Origin: Croceibacterium sp. TMG7-5b_MA50
Lineage (GTDB): Bacteria; Pseudomonadota; Alphaproteobacteria; Sphingomonadales; Sphingomonadaceae
Assembly: GCF_039830145.1 (NCBI RefSeq)
Contig: NZ_CP156082.1
Span: 2,126,001-2,190,000 of the forward strand
DNA length: 64,000 nt
Direction: 5' to 3'
The notes under the pieces are model-generated. The model made no database searches and was not told the origin of the DNA. It worked only from the letters and a program-made list of their open reading frames with translations. The translations under genes were made by a program, and so were the position numbers. Position 1 is the first letter of the stretch. Each line of letters opens with the position of its first letter. Of this stretch, positions 33,312-41,881 are shown one piece after another.

Positions 33312-34245
33312 GCCACTTCACCTGCTTCACCCGCTGCAGCAGACTAAGCTTCGCAGGTCTATCGACTGCCACCGGCTCCCCCAGCCAACTATTCCTGCGC
33401 TGCACCCCGTCGGTGATCGCCACCGGTTCACGCATTCGGAGCCGGCCAAGCGCCTCGTCGCTGAAGGCGGGCGTGTACCAGATGCAGTCCTCGAAATAGT
33501 AATGGGTTACCTGCGACCAGCGGGTGAGGTGGGGGTCGGTCTGGCGGCTGCCGCCGTGCAGCAGGTTGGCGGTCCAGATCAGCGCCTGGCCCTTTTTCGC
33601 CAGGAACGGTTCCTCCATGCCGCCATGCACCTCCATCAGCGCGCGCCAGCCCTCGGCGAAAGGATCCTGTGCCGAGCTCAGGCTGCTGCCATGTCCGCGG
33701 CGGCCAATCATCGCGTTGCTGAGCTGCGGCCACCGGTGCGATCCCGGAACGTAGAACACCGGCCCGGCCTCGGGCGCGATATCCTCCATCGCCAGCCACA
33801 CGCCGCACATGAAGCGTTGGGGCAGGCTGGAGAAGTGGACCGCGTCGGTATGCGCCTCCTGCTGCGTGCCGACGGGAAAGTTCAGGGTCTGGAATGGAAA
33901 TGCCCTGCGGCCATAGAGCTTGCTCAGCAGACCCAGCAGCACCTGGTTGGCGGCGATCGCCTTCACGTCGGCGTCGAACTTCCAGGCATCCTGCACCCGT
34001 CGTTCGCCTGCGGTCTTGTCCGATCGGGGATCGGCGAAGTCGATGCCGTAGCGGGGGCCCAGATGCGTCTTGATCCGCTCCATCCGTGCGTCGATCTCCG
34101 GATCGGGGAAGTCGAGCACGGCATAGCCGCGTGCGAACAGCTCGTCCGCGATCCGCGCTTCCTCTGCCGTCAGATCCAGCTGCTCGCGCAAACGGGGAAA
34201 CAGGGGGGACTCGATGTGCGGCACGCCGGGAAAAGGATTGTTCAT
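33301..34245 (-). CDS. PhyH-family Fe(II)/2-oxoglutarate dioxygenase
   Basis: A 314-residue oxygenase of the phytanoyl-CoA dioxygenase superfamily. The iron facial triad starts with HTD (His132, Asp134). The distal His is probably in NLLHGGS, and the 2-oxoglutarate Arg in DPHLTRW. AGPVFYVPGSHRW is a family hallmark. Such enzymes hydroxylate or otherwise oxidise small molecules, sugars or lipid parts. Lying between a DUF5672 protein and a glycosyltransferase, it may modify the polysaccharide or its precursor (inference). The ATG at 34245 was chosen; a GTG at 34284, overlapping the preceding stop as GTGA, would add 13 residues. Confidence 0.87.
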   Translation of the reverse strand: MNNPFPGVPHIESPLFPRLREQLDLTAEEARIADELFARGYAVLDFPDPEIDARMERIKTHLGPRYGIDFADPRSDKTAGERRVQDAWKFDADVKAIAANQVLLGLLSKLYGRRAFPFQTLNFPVGTQQEAHTDAVHFSSLPQRFMCGVWLAMEDIAPEAGPVFYVPGSHRWPQLSNAMIGRRGHGSSLSSAQDPFAEGWRALMEVHGGMEEPFLAKKGQALIWTANLLHGGSRQTDPHLTRWSQVTHYYFEDCIWYTPAFSDEALGRLRMREPVAITDGVQRRNSWLGEPVAVDRPAKLSLLQRVKQVKWLGR

Positions 34246-34280
34246 GCGCGGGAGGTTTCCATGCAGGAGGTCTTGCTCCC

Positions 34281-35042
34281 TCACCGCTTGCGGGTCGCAA
34301 GGTCAAGCAGCATCCGCGCCGCCCGCCTCAGGCCATCTGGCCCGCGAGCCAACTGCCGAGCGATCATCCCGCGATCGCGCACCATGCTCCCGCGCTCGTC
34401 GAGGGTTGTGTAAAGCTGCCAGAACCGCGCAGACCCCAAAACGCGCGGCATCAGCCAGGCACCGTGATAGCCGAAGCTTGCTGCCGGGTTGCCCGCCCGC
34501 TCCGCCGCGAACAGGTCGGCCAGCGGGCGCGATGCGAAGCGGAGGCCCTGCGCCTCCAGCCAGGCGCGGTTGGTGCGACCGATCGCGACGTCTTCCGGGT
34601 GGCGGGGCACGAACTGATCTGCCCGGCAGGCTTCCAGCAAGCGGCGGCTGCGCAGGGAGAAGCCGCCATTCCCCACATCGAAGCCATCATGGAATTGCGG
34701 CCAGCTAGCGCCGACATAATCGTGGTCAAGGAACTCAGGCCGCCAGCGACCTGGATCCAGAACATGCCCGTCCCACTGCACCACAAGGCAAAACGGTGTC
34801 GTCACATGATCTGCCAGCTGCTGCAGCATGAAGGCGGAATAGGCGCGCGACGAGGTAAGCGGCGCGATTGGCACCACCTCCACCTCGGGATGCGGAGCTA
34901 CCACCTGCGCATCGGTCAGCAGCTTGCATGCACCAAAGGCGATCTGCCGCCGGCTTGCATCGATGGCAGCGATCGTCGCCGGCAGGTTTACCGAAGTGAC
35001 CGCGAGCAGCGTGACCTGCGGCAAAGGCAATCGTTCGCTCAT
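34281..35042 (-). CDS. DUF5672-family protein, putative glycosyltransferase
   Basis: A 253-residue protein of the DUF5672 family, often found in polysaccharide loci and thought to have a GT-A-like fold. Recognisable stretches are LAVTSVN, SRAYSAFMLQQLADHV, LVVQWDGHVLDPGRW (the QWD resembling a metal or donor site), YVGASWP, VGNGGFSLRSRRLLEACR, HPEDVAIGRTNR and FGYHGAW. No signal peptide or transmembrane helix is seen. It overlaps the upstream GT2 gene as ATGA. Enzymatic activity is inferred, not shown. Confidence 0.82.
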   Translation of the reverse strand: MSERLPLPQVTLLAVTSVNLPATIAAIDASRRQIAFGACKLLTDAQVVAPHPEVEVVPIAPLTSSRAYSAFMLQQLADHVTTPFCLVVQWDGHVLDPGRWRPEFLDHDYVGASWPQFHDGFDVGNGGFSLRSRRLLEACRADQFVPRHPEDVAIGRTNRAWLEAQGLRFASRPLADLFAAERAGNPAASFGYHGAWLMPRVLGSARFWQLYTTLDERGSMVRDRGMIARQLARGPDGLRRAARMLLDLATRKR

Positions 35043-36583
35043 AGTCCTACCGAGAAGCGTTCGGTCGCACGGCTGAGTTCAGGGTGATGCCAGGGATCGA
35101 CCAGCGTTTCGGTCCCCCAGATGCGTTTGAGAGCGGCCAGCTCGCCCGCGAACCGGGCCGCGCCCACCGGGTCACGGTCCAGTCCGCGGCTGACGGATTC
35201 GTGATGCACCAGCGTCGCACGCGGTTCGTAGAGGCTCTGCCAGCCGCGCTGGTTCAGCCGCAGACACAGGTCGACATCGTTGAAGGCGACGGCGAAGTTC
35301 GCCTCGTCCAACCCGCTCACCGCTTCGAACCGGTCGCGCCGTACCACCAGGCAGGCGGCGGTCACGGCAGAGACGAAATGCGGCAGCGAATGGCGGTGGT
35401 GCCATCCCTCCACCTCCGGCCGCAGGAAGCGATGCGCGTGGCCGGCAGCGTTGCCTACCCCCATCACGACGCCGGCATGCTGGATCCGGCCGTCAGGGTA
35501 GAGCAGCCTCGCGCCGACAGCACCGACTTCCGGCCGCAGGGCCTGCTGCGCCATGATCGCCAGCCAGTCCGGCCCGATCATCTCGATATCGTTGTTGAGC
35601 AGGCAGACGAGCTCGCCCGTCGCCTGCCGCACCGCGTGGTTGTTCAGCGCCGAATAGTTGAATGGCCCTGGCTGGGGCAGCACGATGTGGCAGGCCGGGT
35701 CGCGTGCGGCCCATTCACTCAGCCAGCGCAATGTCGCCGGATCATCGCTGCCATTGTCGACGATGATGATCTCGGTCGCGGGATAGTCCGTGCGGGCGAG
35801 GCCATCGGTCACCTGGCGCAGCAGGTCCACCCGATTGCGCGTGGGGATAACGATGCTCACCGGCGGCAGCGCCTGCCGGTCCACCGCCAAGGGCCGTGGC
35901 GGCAGGGTTGGCGCGGGCCGGGCATGCCGGTGGTGCAAAACATGGGGCAGATGCTGCGGCGGCTGGTCCGACGCGGCGATCGCCGCCCGCAGCAGCGCGG
36001 CCGCGTCGCTGCCGACCAAGCTATCGCGCGCACGCAGTAGCGCCGTACCGGCGAGATAGTCGTGGTGGGCGAACAGTTCCGCGTTCCAGCCGGGCTTGAA
36101 ATGCGGACCGGTGCGCCGGCCCGCCACCAGCAGGTCGTCATCGGCGTACAGGATGTCCGCTGCCGTATCCGCCGTCGCCGCGCGGTATAGCGCGGCCGCA
36201 CCCGTCGCCAGCACGTCGCCCGGGTAGAGCGGCAGCAGCCAGCTGCCGGGGGCCGCATCGGCGGCGTTGCCGATCACCGGCACGCTTTCCGCCGCCAGGC
36301 TCGCCAGCGTCGCCGCGCGTCCGGCCCCAGGTGCGACCAGTGCCAGGATCGCCGGGCCAGTTCCGCTGCCGGCCGGCAGCGCCTCGCGCGACAGCCAGAC
36401 GGCGTAGGCGTGGCGGGAGGCCGACAGCAGCGGCGCGAAGTGTCCGCGGGCGCGCACCCGCTTGCCCAGGATGCGCCACCACAGCGCCGTGGCGAAGGCG
36501 CGCGGCGCCAGGCGCGCAGCATCGGCATAAGCCAGCGGCAGGTGCCACCATCCGCCGCGCGATCGAACTTTCCCAACCTGCAT
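35039..36583 (-). CDS. Family 2 glycosyltransferase (rhamnosyltransferase-like)
   Basis: A 514-residue protein. The C-terminal half (about 245-510) is a GT2 domain: PPVSIVIPTRNRVDLLRQVTDG, IIIVDNGSDDPAT, the metal site LLNNDIEMIG, VGARLLYPDGRIQHAG and AFNDVDLCLRL. This set resembles O-antigen rhamnosyl- and galactosyltransferases. The first about 240 residues are a GT-like but unrecognised region (ILYADDDLLVAGRR, FKPGWNAELFAHHDYLAGT) typical of long two-part GT2 proteins. It is first in the GT2-DUF5672-PhyH-GT4 operon. A dTDP-rhamnose donor, made by the rml genes 15 kb away, is possible but unproven. Confidence 0.87.
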   Translation of the reverse strand: MQVGKVRSRGGWWHLPLAYADAARLAPRAFATALWWRILGKRVRARGHFAPLLSASRHAYAVWLSREALPAGSGTGPAILALVAPGAGRAATLASLAAESVPVIGNAADAAPGSWLLPLYPGDVLATGAAALYRAATADTAADILYADDDLLVAGRRTGPHFKPGWNAELFAHHDYLAGTALLRARDSLVGSDAAALLRAAIAASDQPPQHLPHVLHHRHARPAPTLPPRPLAVDRQALPPVSIVIPTRNRVDLLRQVTDGLARTDYPATEIIIVDNGSDDPATLRWLSEWAARDPACHIVLPQPGPFNYSALNNHAVRQATGELVCLLNNDIEMIGPDWLAIMAQQALRPEVGAVGARLLYPDGRIQHAGVVMGVGNAAGHAHRFLRPEVEGWHHRHSLPHFVSAVTAACLVVRRDRFEAVSGLDEANFAVAFNDVDLCLRLNQRGWQSLYEPRATLVHHESVSRGLDRDPVGAARFAGELAALKRIWGTETLVDPWHHPELSRATERFSVGL

Positions 36584-36696
36584 CGCCGCGCGCCATAGCG
36601 ACTGCCACGCTTACCCGGCAAGGCACCCGCTACGCCGTGCCGCCCCGGCCATGCGACGGGCGCAGTCCGGGCCGCTGCGGCACGCCCGCTAAGTCC

Positions 36697-36725
36697 TTGC
36701 TAACCAATCGGGTCAGTCCTAGCTT
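36697..36725 (+). promoter_or_regulatory. Candidate promoter upstream of TonB receptor
   Basis: TTGCTA (36697-36702) and TAGCTT (36720-36725) are separated by 17 bases and lie about 70 bases before the start at 36793, in the intergenic region divergent from the GT2 operon. The -10 is a weak match, so this is tentative. Confidence 0.25.
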
Positions 36726-36792
36726 TATCTTACAAGAGCGGCGCATGCCGCCCGTAGAGGCCACAATGGCCCGCGACAGGGGAGAACGACGC

Positions 36793-39582
36793 ATGAGGAA
36801 GTCACTTTTCCGCGTCACCGCGTCTGCATTGGCGATCCTCGCCGGTAATACGCACGCATTGGCTCAGGGCGTGCAGGTACCGCCTGCAGGCCAGGGCACC
36901 ACCGCCACCGGCACGCCCGATCCCACCGACCAGGTGCCCGCCAATCCACCGGGTCAGCCGGTGGCCGAAGGCGACCAGATCATCGTTACCGGCCTGCGCC
37001 GCAGCCTGGAATCCGCGGCCGAGATCAAGCGCAATTCGGATGCATTCGTCGATGCCATCGTGGCGGAGGATATCGGCAAACTGCCCGACACCTTCGCCTC
37101 CTCCGCGCTTGCCCGCGTGTCGGGCGTGACCGTCAGTCGGGGTGGCGGCGAATCCGCCGGCGTCACCGTACGCGGCCTGCCCGATATCAGCACCACCTAT
37201 AACGGGCGGGAGATCTTCACGGCGGAAGGGCGCTTCGTCCAGATCCAGGATTTCCCGGCCGGCACCGTGGCCGCGCTGGAGGTGTTCAAGTCGCCCACTG
37301 CCAATCTGGTGGAGGGCGGTATCGGTGGGCAGGTGAACGTGCGTGGCCGCCGCCCGTTCGATTTCGCCGGATTCGAGTTGTCAGGATCGCTGAACGGGGT
37401 CGACTGGGACCAGTCGGACAAGCTGTCGTGGAATGGCAACCTGCTGGTCAGCAATCGCTGGGACACCGGCATCGGCGAGATCGGCGTGCTGGTGAACGCG
37501 TCCTATGTCGGGCTAAACTTCCTTGATTCCACGCGCGAGCAATCGCTGGTGATCGGCACCTCGCCGCCGGCCAGCGGCTCAGGGCCCAGCGTCCGCTATC
37601 CCGATGCACAGGCGTTGTTCCTGGGCTATGGCGACCGCTTCCGTCCGTCCGCGAATGCAGCGATCCAGTGGAAGCCGACGCCCGAACTGGAAATCTATGT
37701 CGACGGCCTGTTCCAGGGTTATCGCGGCAAGGATTTCAATCGCTTCATGTTCGTCCCGATCTTTGGCGACGGCACCACGCTGACCAATCTGACCACCCGC
37801 GAAGGCGATCCAACCATCGCCAACAGCGCAACCGTCACCGGCGCGTTCCGGCCCGACGGATTTTACGGGTCGTTCAACGGCAAGACCGACACCTATCAGG
37901 TGGGTGGCGGCGTGATCTGGCAACGGGATGCGCTGCGCCTGTCGGCCGACGTCGCTTATACCGACAGCACCTACACGCTGGATGGCGTCAACATCGATTA
38001 TGCCTTCGCGAGTTCGCCCGTGCGCAACGTGCAGTTCGAACAGGGCGATGATGGCGGGCCTAGCTTCGAGTTCGTGAACTTCAATGTGGGCGACCCGGCC
38101 AATTACATCAGCCGCGGGCTGTTCCAGGAATATCTTGAGGTCGGCGGCAAGGACATCCAGGCGCGAGCCGATGCACAATACGAGTTCGACGGCGGCTTCC
38201 TGCAGCGGCTCGACTTCGGCGTGCGCTTCAACGACCGCGATGCCAATCGCGATCGCGGCGCGCCGTACATCAATAACGAGGCGGCGCGCGTGCCGATCTC
38301 CTCACTGCCACTGGAATTCACCAACAATCCTATCGGCTTCGATTTCGGTGGCGGCTTCCCCGTCCGCTACTTCGCGGCGGCGAACACCAGCAGCATCCGC
38401 GATAATCTGGTGGATCTGCGCGAATTCTATGGTGCGCCGGAAGGACGCCCGGCCTTCAACCCGACAGAGAACTTCACCGCCAACGAGAAGGCGTATGCCG
38501 CGTATGGCCAGTTCAAGTACGGCTTCGACCTGCCCGGCGACATGCTGGTGGATGGCGTGGTCGGCCTGCGCGCGGTGCGCACCGAAACGCGCATCACCGG
38601 CTTCCAGCGGGACGAGACCGATCCGGCGAACCCCGTATTTACGCCGATCACGGCCGAGAACGAGTACACCGATTACCTGCCCAATGTCAGCGCGCGGATC
38701 GCCTTCACGGATGAGCTGCAATTACGGCTCGCCTACACGCAGACGCGCACCCGGCCGAATTTCTTCGATCTCAATCCGACGCTCACGGTCGGGCCACCGG
38801 TGGTGAACCCCAATCCCAACGATCCCAACAGCGCGGCGCGCGGGATCGTCAGCGGCAATCCGAACCTGACGCCGCTCACCTCCGACAATTACGACATCAG
38901 CCTGGAATGGTACTTCTCGCGCAGCGGGTCGCTGACGGGCGCGCTGTTCCGGCGCGATGCACAGGGGTTCATCTCGCGCGCGATCACCTTCGCCAATGAT
39001 CCGGTCTACGGGCTGGTGCGGATCGATCGGCCGGAAAATACCGGCGATACCCGCTTCCAGGGGGCCGAGATCGGCTTCACAAGCTTCCTTGATCTGGAAA
39101 GCCTGCCGGAATGGGCGCGCGGGTTCGGCATCCAAGCGAATGCGACCTATATCGATTCTGCCGGCGATCTTGCGACGGCGCTGGCGGGGTCACCCAATGT
39201 CGTCGGGGAACAGCTGCGCTTCAACGGCGTGTCCAAATGGGCCTACAACCTGATCGGCCTGTACGAACGGCCGAAATTCTCTGCGCGACTGGCGTATAAT
39301 TACCGTTCCGACTTCGTGAACTACTACAGCATCGAACCGCTGGATGTGGGCACCGACGGCAGCCCGCGGACCCGCGGTCTGGTGGAGCAGGGACGCGGCC
39401 AGCTCGATTTCTCGACCACCTTCACGCCGATCCCCAACATCACAGTGGCATTCGACGTGGTGAACGTGCTCGGCAATCCGCTGCAGCGTTATCGCCAATT
39501 CAACGACAATGGCGACGAGTTCGCGCGCCAGATCATCTATCTGGAGCGGACCTATTCGCTGGGCGTGCGCTTCCGGTTCTGA
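36793..39582 (+). CDS. TonB-dependent receptor, Caulobacter/Xanthomonas oligosaccharide type
   Basis: A 929-residue outer-membrane transporter of the long TonB-Xanth-Caul group, usually linked to uptake of plant or microbial oligosaccharides. It has a signal peptide (MRKSLFRVTASALAILAG to LAQG), a TonB region (IIVTGLRRSLESAAEIK), and the group-specific plug stretch DAIVAEDIGKLPD, ALARVSGV, VTVRGLP, GTVAALEVFKSPTANLVEGG and IGGQVNVRGRRP. The barrel ends in Phe (GVRFRF). The start at 36793 has a GGAGAA Shine-Dalgarno. It is 70 bases upstream of two glycoside hydrolase genes, a typical polysaccharide-utilisation arrangement. Confidence 0.95.
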   Translation: MRKSLFRVTASALAILAGNTHALAQGVQVPPAGQGTTATGTPDPTDQVPANPPGQPVAEGDQIIVTGLRRSLESAAEIKRNSDAFVDAIVAEDIGKLPDTFASSALARVSGVTVSRGGGESAGVTVRGLPDISTTYNGREIFTAEGRFVQIQDFPAGTVAALEVFKSPTANLVEGGIGGQVNVRGRRPFDFAGFELSGSLNGVDWDQSDKLSWNGNLLVSNRWDTGIGEIGVLVNASYVGLNFLDSTREQSLVIGTSPPASGSGPSVRYPDAQALFLGYGDRFRPSANAAIQWKPTPELEIYVDGLFQGYRGKDFNRFMFVPIFGDGTTLTNLTTREGDPTIANSATVTGAFRPDGFYGSFNGKTDTYQVGGGVIWQRDALRLSADVAYTDSTYTLDGVNIDYAFASSPVRNVQFEQGDDGGPSFEFVNFNVGDPANYISRGLFQEYLEVGGKDIQARADAQYEFDGGFLQRLDFGVRFNDRDANRDRGAPYINNEAARVPISSLPLEFTNNPIGFDFGGGFPVRYFAAANTSSIRDNLVDLREFYGAPEGRPAFNPTENFTANEKAYAAYGQFKYGFDLPGDMLVDGVVGLRAVRTETRITGFQRDETDPANPVFTPITAENEYTDYLPNVSARIAFTDELQLRLAYTQTRTRPNFFDLNPTLTVGPPVVNPNPNDPNSAARGIVSGNPNLTPLTSDNYDISLEWYFSRSGSLTGALFRRDAQGFISRAITFANDPVYGLVRIDRPENTGDTRFQGAEIGFTSFLDLESLPEWARGFGIQANATYIDSAGDLATALAGSPNVVGEQLRFNGVSKWAYNLIGLYERPKFSARLAYNYRSDFVNYYSIEPLDVGTDGSPRTRGLVEQGRGQLDFSTTFTPIPNITVAFDVVNVLGNPLQRYRQFNDNGDEFARQIIYLERTYSLGVRFRF

Positions 39583-39652
39583 CCGGAGCCCCACGCGGAA
39601 CAACAATGCGCGACCGGCCAGCAGAGCCGGCGCGCCCCAAAGGAGAGAGCCG

Positions 39653-40792
39653 ATGGCACCCAGACTGTTCCTTGCCGGCGCCTTGGCGACCTTGGCGATC
39701 GCAGGCACGCCAGCACAGGCGCGCGAGATGTGGACCCCGGCAGAGGCGCATGGCTGGTACGACCGGCAGCCCTGGCTGGTCGGCGCGAACTACAATCCCG
39801 CCAGCGCCATCAACCAGTTTGAGATGTGGCAGGCGGAAACCTGGGACCCGCAGCGGATCGACCAGGAACTGGGCTGGGCGCAAGGCATCGGCATGAACAC
39901 GATGCGCGTCTACCTCCATAACATGCTGTGGGAGGATGACGCGGAGGGGCTGAAGCGGCGGATGGAGGAGTTCCTCACCATCGCCGCGCGGCACAATATC
40001 CGCCCGATGTTCGTGCTGTTCGACAGCTGCTGGGACCCGAACCCTGTCTCCGGCCCGCAGCGCCCGCCCATTCCCGGCGTCCATAATTCGGGTTGGATGC
40101 AGGCGCCGGGCGCCGCGCGGCTGGCCGATCGCAGCCAGTACGACAAGCTGGAAGCCTATGTGAAGGACGTCGTCGGGCATTTCGCCAATGACGAGCGCGT
40201 GCTCGCCTGGGACGTGTGGAACGAACCCAACAATGGCGGCGGCGGCAATTACCCGGAAACGCCCAACAAGACGCGGCTGGTCGCCGGCTTGCTGGACGAC
40301 GTGTTCGCCTGGGCCCGCTCCGCCGATCCCACTCAGCCGCTGACCAGCGGCCTCTGGATCGGCGAGAGCTGGGACAAGCGCGACACGCTGGATGCGGTGG
40401 AGCGAATCCAGGTCAGCCAGTCGGACGTGAACAGCTTCCACGACTACAATTGGCCCGAACAGTTCGAACGCCGCGCCAACCAGATGCTGAGCTACGGCCG
40501 CCCGGTCCTGTGCACCGAATACATGGCGCGTGGCAACGGATCGACCTTCGATGGGTCGCTGCCGGTGGGCAAGCGGATGAACATCGCCATGATCAACTGG
40601 GGCTTTGTCGACGGCAAGAGCCAGACGCGCCTGCCGTGGGATTCTTGGAAGAAGCCTTACACCTTCGACGAGCCCACGATCTGGTTCCACGAGGTGTTCC
40701 GTAATGATGGCACCCCGTACCGGCAGGCGGAGACGGACCTGATCCGCCGCCTCGCCGCCGAACCGAAGGTCGCGCAGTCGGCGACACGCTGA
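39653..40792 (+). CDS. Exported clan GH-A glycoside hydrolase (GH5-like)
   Basis: A 379-residue secreted hydrolase with signal peptide MAPRLFLAGALATLAIAGTPAQA. It has the (beta/alpha)8 clan GH-A pattern: acid/base Glu191 in WDVWNEPNN and nucleophile Glu289 in LCTEYMARG, spaced about 100 residues apart as in GH5. Other parts are VGANYNPASAINQFEMWQ at strand 1 and INWGFVDGKSQT before the C-terminus. The precise family and substrate (beta-mannan, xylan or glucan) cannot be fixed by eye. An AGGAGAG site precedes the ATG. The stop overlaps the GH43 start as TGATG. Confidence 0.85.
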   Translation: MAPRLFLAGALATLAIAGTPAQAREMWTPAEAHGWYDRQPWLVGANYNPASAINQFEMWQAETWDPQRIDQELGWAQGIGMNTMRVYLHNMLWEDDAEGLKRRMEEFLTIAARHNIRPMFVLFDSCWDPNPVSGPQRPPIPGVHNSGWMQAPGAARLADRSQYDKLEAYVKDVVGHFANDERVLAWDVWNEPNNGGGGNYPETPNKTRLVAGLLDDVFAWARSADPTQPLTSGLWIGESWDKRDTLDAVERIQVSQSDVNSFHDYNWPEQFERRANQMLSYGRPVLCTEYMARGNGSTFDGSLPVGKRMNIAMINWGFVDGKSQTRLPWDSWKKPYTFDEPTIWFHEVFRNDGTPYRQAETDLIRRLAAEPKVAQSATR

Positions 40793-41784
40793 TGCGGCGT
40801 GCGGCAGCCGCGCTCGCCACCCTCACGCTGCCGGCCTGCGCCACGGTGCCCGCGGATGGCAGCGTCTTCGCCGGCGCCGATCCGGCGGCGCTGGTAGCCG
40901 ACGGGCAGGTTTGGCTGTACCCGACCGGCGGCGAGGGCGCGCTGCATTCATGGCGCCGCTCGGCCGACGGCCAGTGGCAGCGCGGCCCGGCGCTGATCCG
41001 CCTGGACCAGATCGGCTGGATCCCGGCGGCGGAGCAGCGCCAGCTCTGGGCCCCGCACATGGCGGCGGCGAACGGGCGCTATTACTTCTACTACTCCGTC
41101 GGCCCGCAGGAGCCATGGCCCGCCAAGATCGGCGTCGCCGTGTGCGACACGCCCGCCGGTCCTTGTGCCGACAGCGGCCGCCCCCTGCTGGACGGCGCGG
41201 ACTCCGCCAACCTCGCCGCCCGCGCTCGGCCGGAATGCACGGACGGAATGGAACCCACCGGATCGGGCCGCTTCCGATTTGAAGCGATCGATCCGATGGT
41301 CTTCGCCGATCCCGCTACGGGTCGCCACCTGCTCTATGCCGGGGGCAGCAACGGATCGCTGCTCCGAGTATGGGAATTGGCGCCGGACATGGTCAGCATC
41401 GTGCGGGAGGTACCCGTGGACCAGCCACCCTGCTTCACGGAAGGCGCCTGGATGCACGAGCGTGCGGGCACCTATTACCTCACCTACAGCTCGGGTCATT
41501 GGGATCGATCCGACTATTCGGTGCGCTACGCCACCGCGCAATCCGCGACCGGCCCGTGGACCTATCGCGGCACGATCCTGTCCAGCGCCGGCACCATCAA
41601 GGGGCCGGGCCATCACAGCCTGTTCACCGATCCTGTTACCGGGCAGGAGATGATCGCCTATCACCGTTGGGAGGGACAGGCCGGCGATGGTCCATATCGC
41701 AACGCCCGGCGGCAGGTCGCGATCGCGCCGCTGCGTTACCGCGCGGACGGCACCATCGTGCCGGTCGATCCCGGCGCTCCATAA
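40792..41784 (+). CDS. GH43-like five-bladed propeller glycoside hydrolase, lipoprotein
   Basis: A 330-residue lipoprotein: the signal ends with lipobox LPAC at Cys16. The catalytic triad of GH43 is visible as Asp in FAGADPAAL (base), Asp in AIDPMVF (pKa modulator) and Glu in FTEGAW (acid). WAPHMAAANGRYYFYYS is the family's blade-2 signature, and IKGPGHHSLF the metal-loop region. GH43 enzymes cleave arabinans, arabinoxylan and xylo-oligosaccharides with inversion. It is coupled (TGATG) to the GH-A enzyme, so both probably act on one polymer at the cell surface or in the periplasm. Confidence 0.87.
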   Translation: MRRAAAALATLTLPACATVPADGSVFAGADPAALVADGQVWLYPTGGEGALHSWRRSADGQWQRGPALIRLDQIGWIPAAEQRQLWAPHMAAANGRYYFYYSVGPQEPWPAKIGVAVCDTPAGPCADSGRPLLDGADSANLAARARPECTDGMEPTGSGRFRFEAIDPMVFADPATGRHLLYAGGSNGSLLRVWELAPDMVSIVREVPVDQPPCFTEGAWMHERAGTYYLTYSSGHWDRSDYSVRYATAQSATGPWTYRGTILSSAGTIKGPGHHSLFTDPVTGQEMIAYHRWEGQAGDGPYRNARRQVAIAPLRYRADGTIVPVDPGAP

Positions 41785-41850
41785 GGCGCGGATTTCATTG
41801 ATCTGTCACGGCGCTGACTCCGCGCAGTCACGCTGACGCCCTAGCGGCGC

Positions 41851-41875
41851 TCCTTGATTTTACCTGCATCAAGGA
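41851..41875 (+). promoter_or_regulatory. Hairpin sequestering the ribosome-binding site of the following TonB receptor
   Basis: TCCTTGA (41851-41857) and TCAAGGA (41869-41875) are perfect seven-base inverted repeats around an 11-base loop. The right arm contains AAGGA, the Shine-Dalgarno sequence for the ATG at 41882. If folded, the mRNA would hide the ribosome-binding site, which suggests translational control by a protein, small RNA or temperature. Seen by eye only; folding energy not computed. Confidence 0.5.
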
Positions 41876-41881
41876 CCCGCC

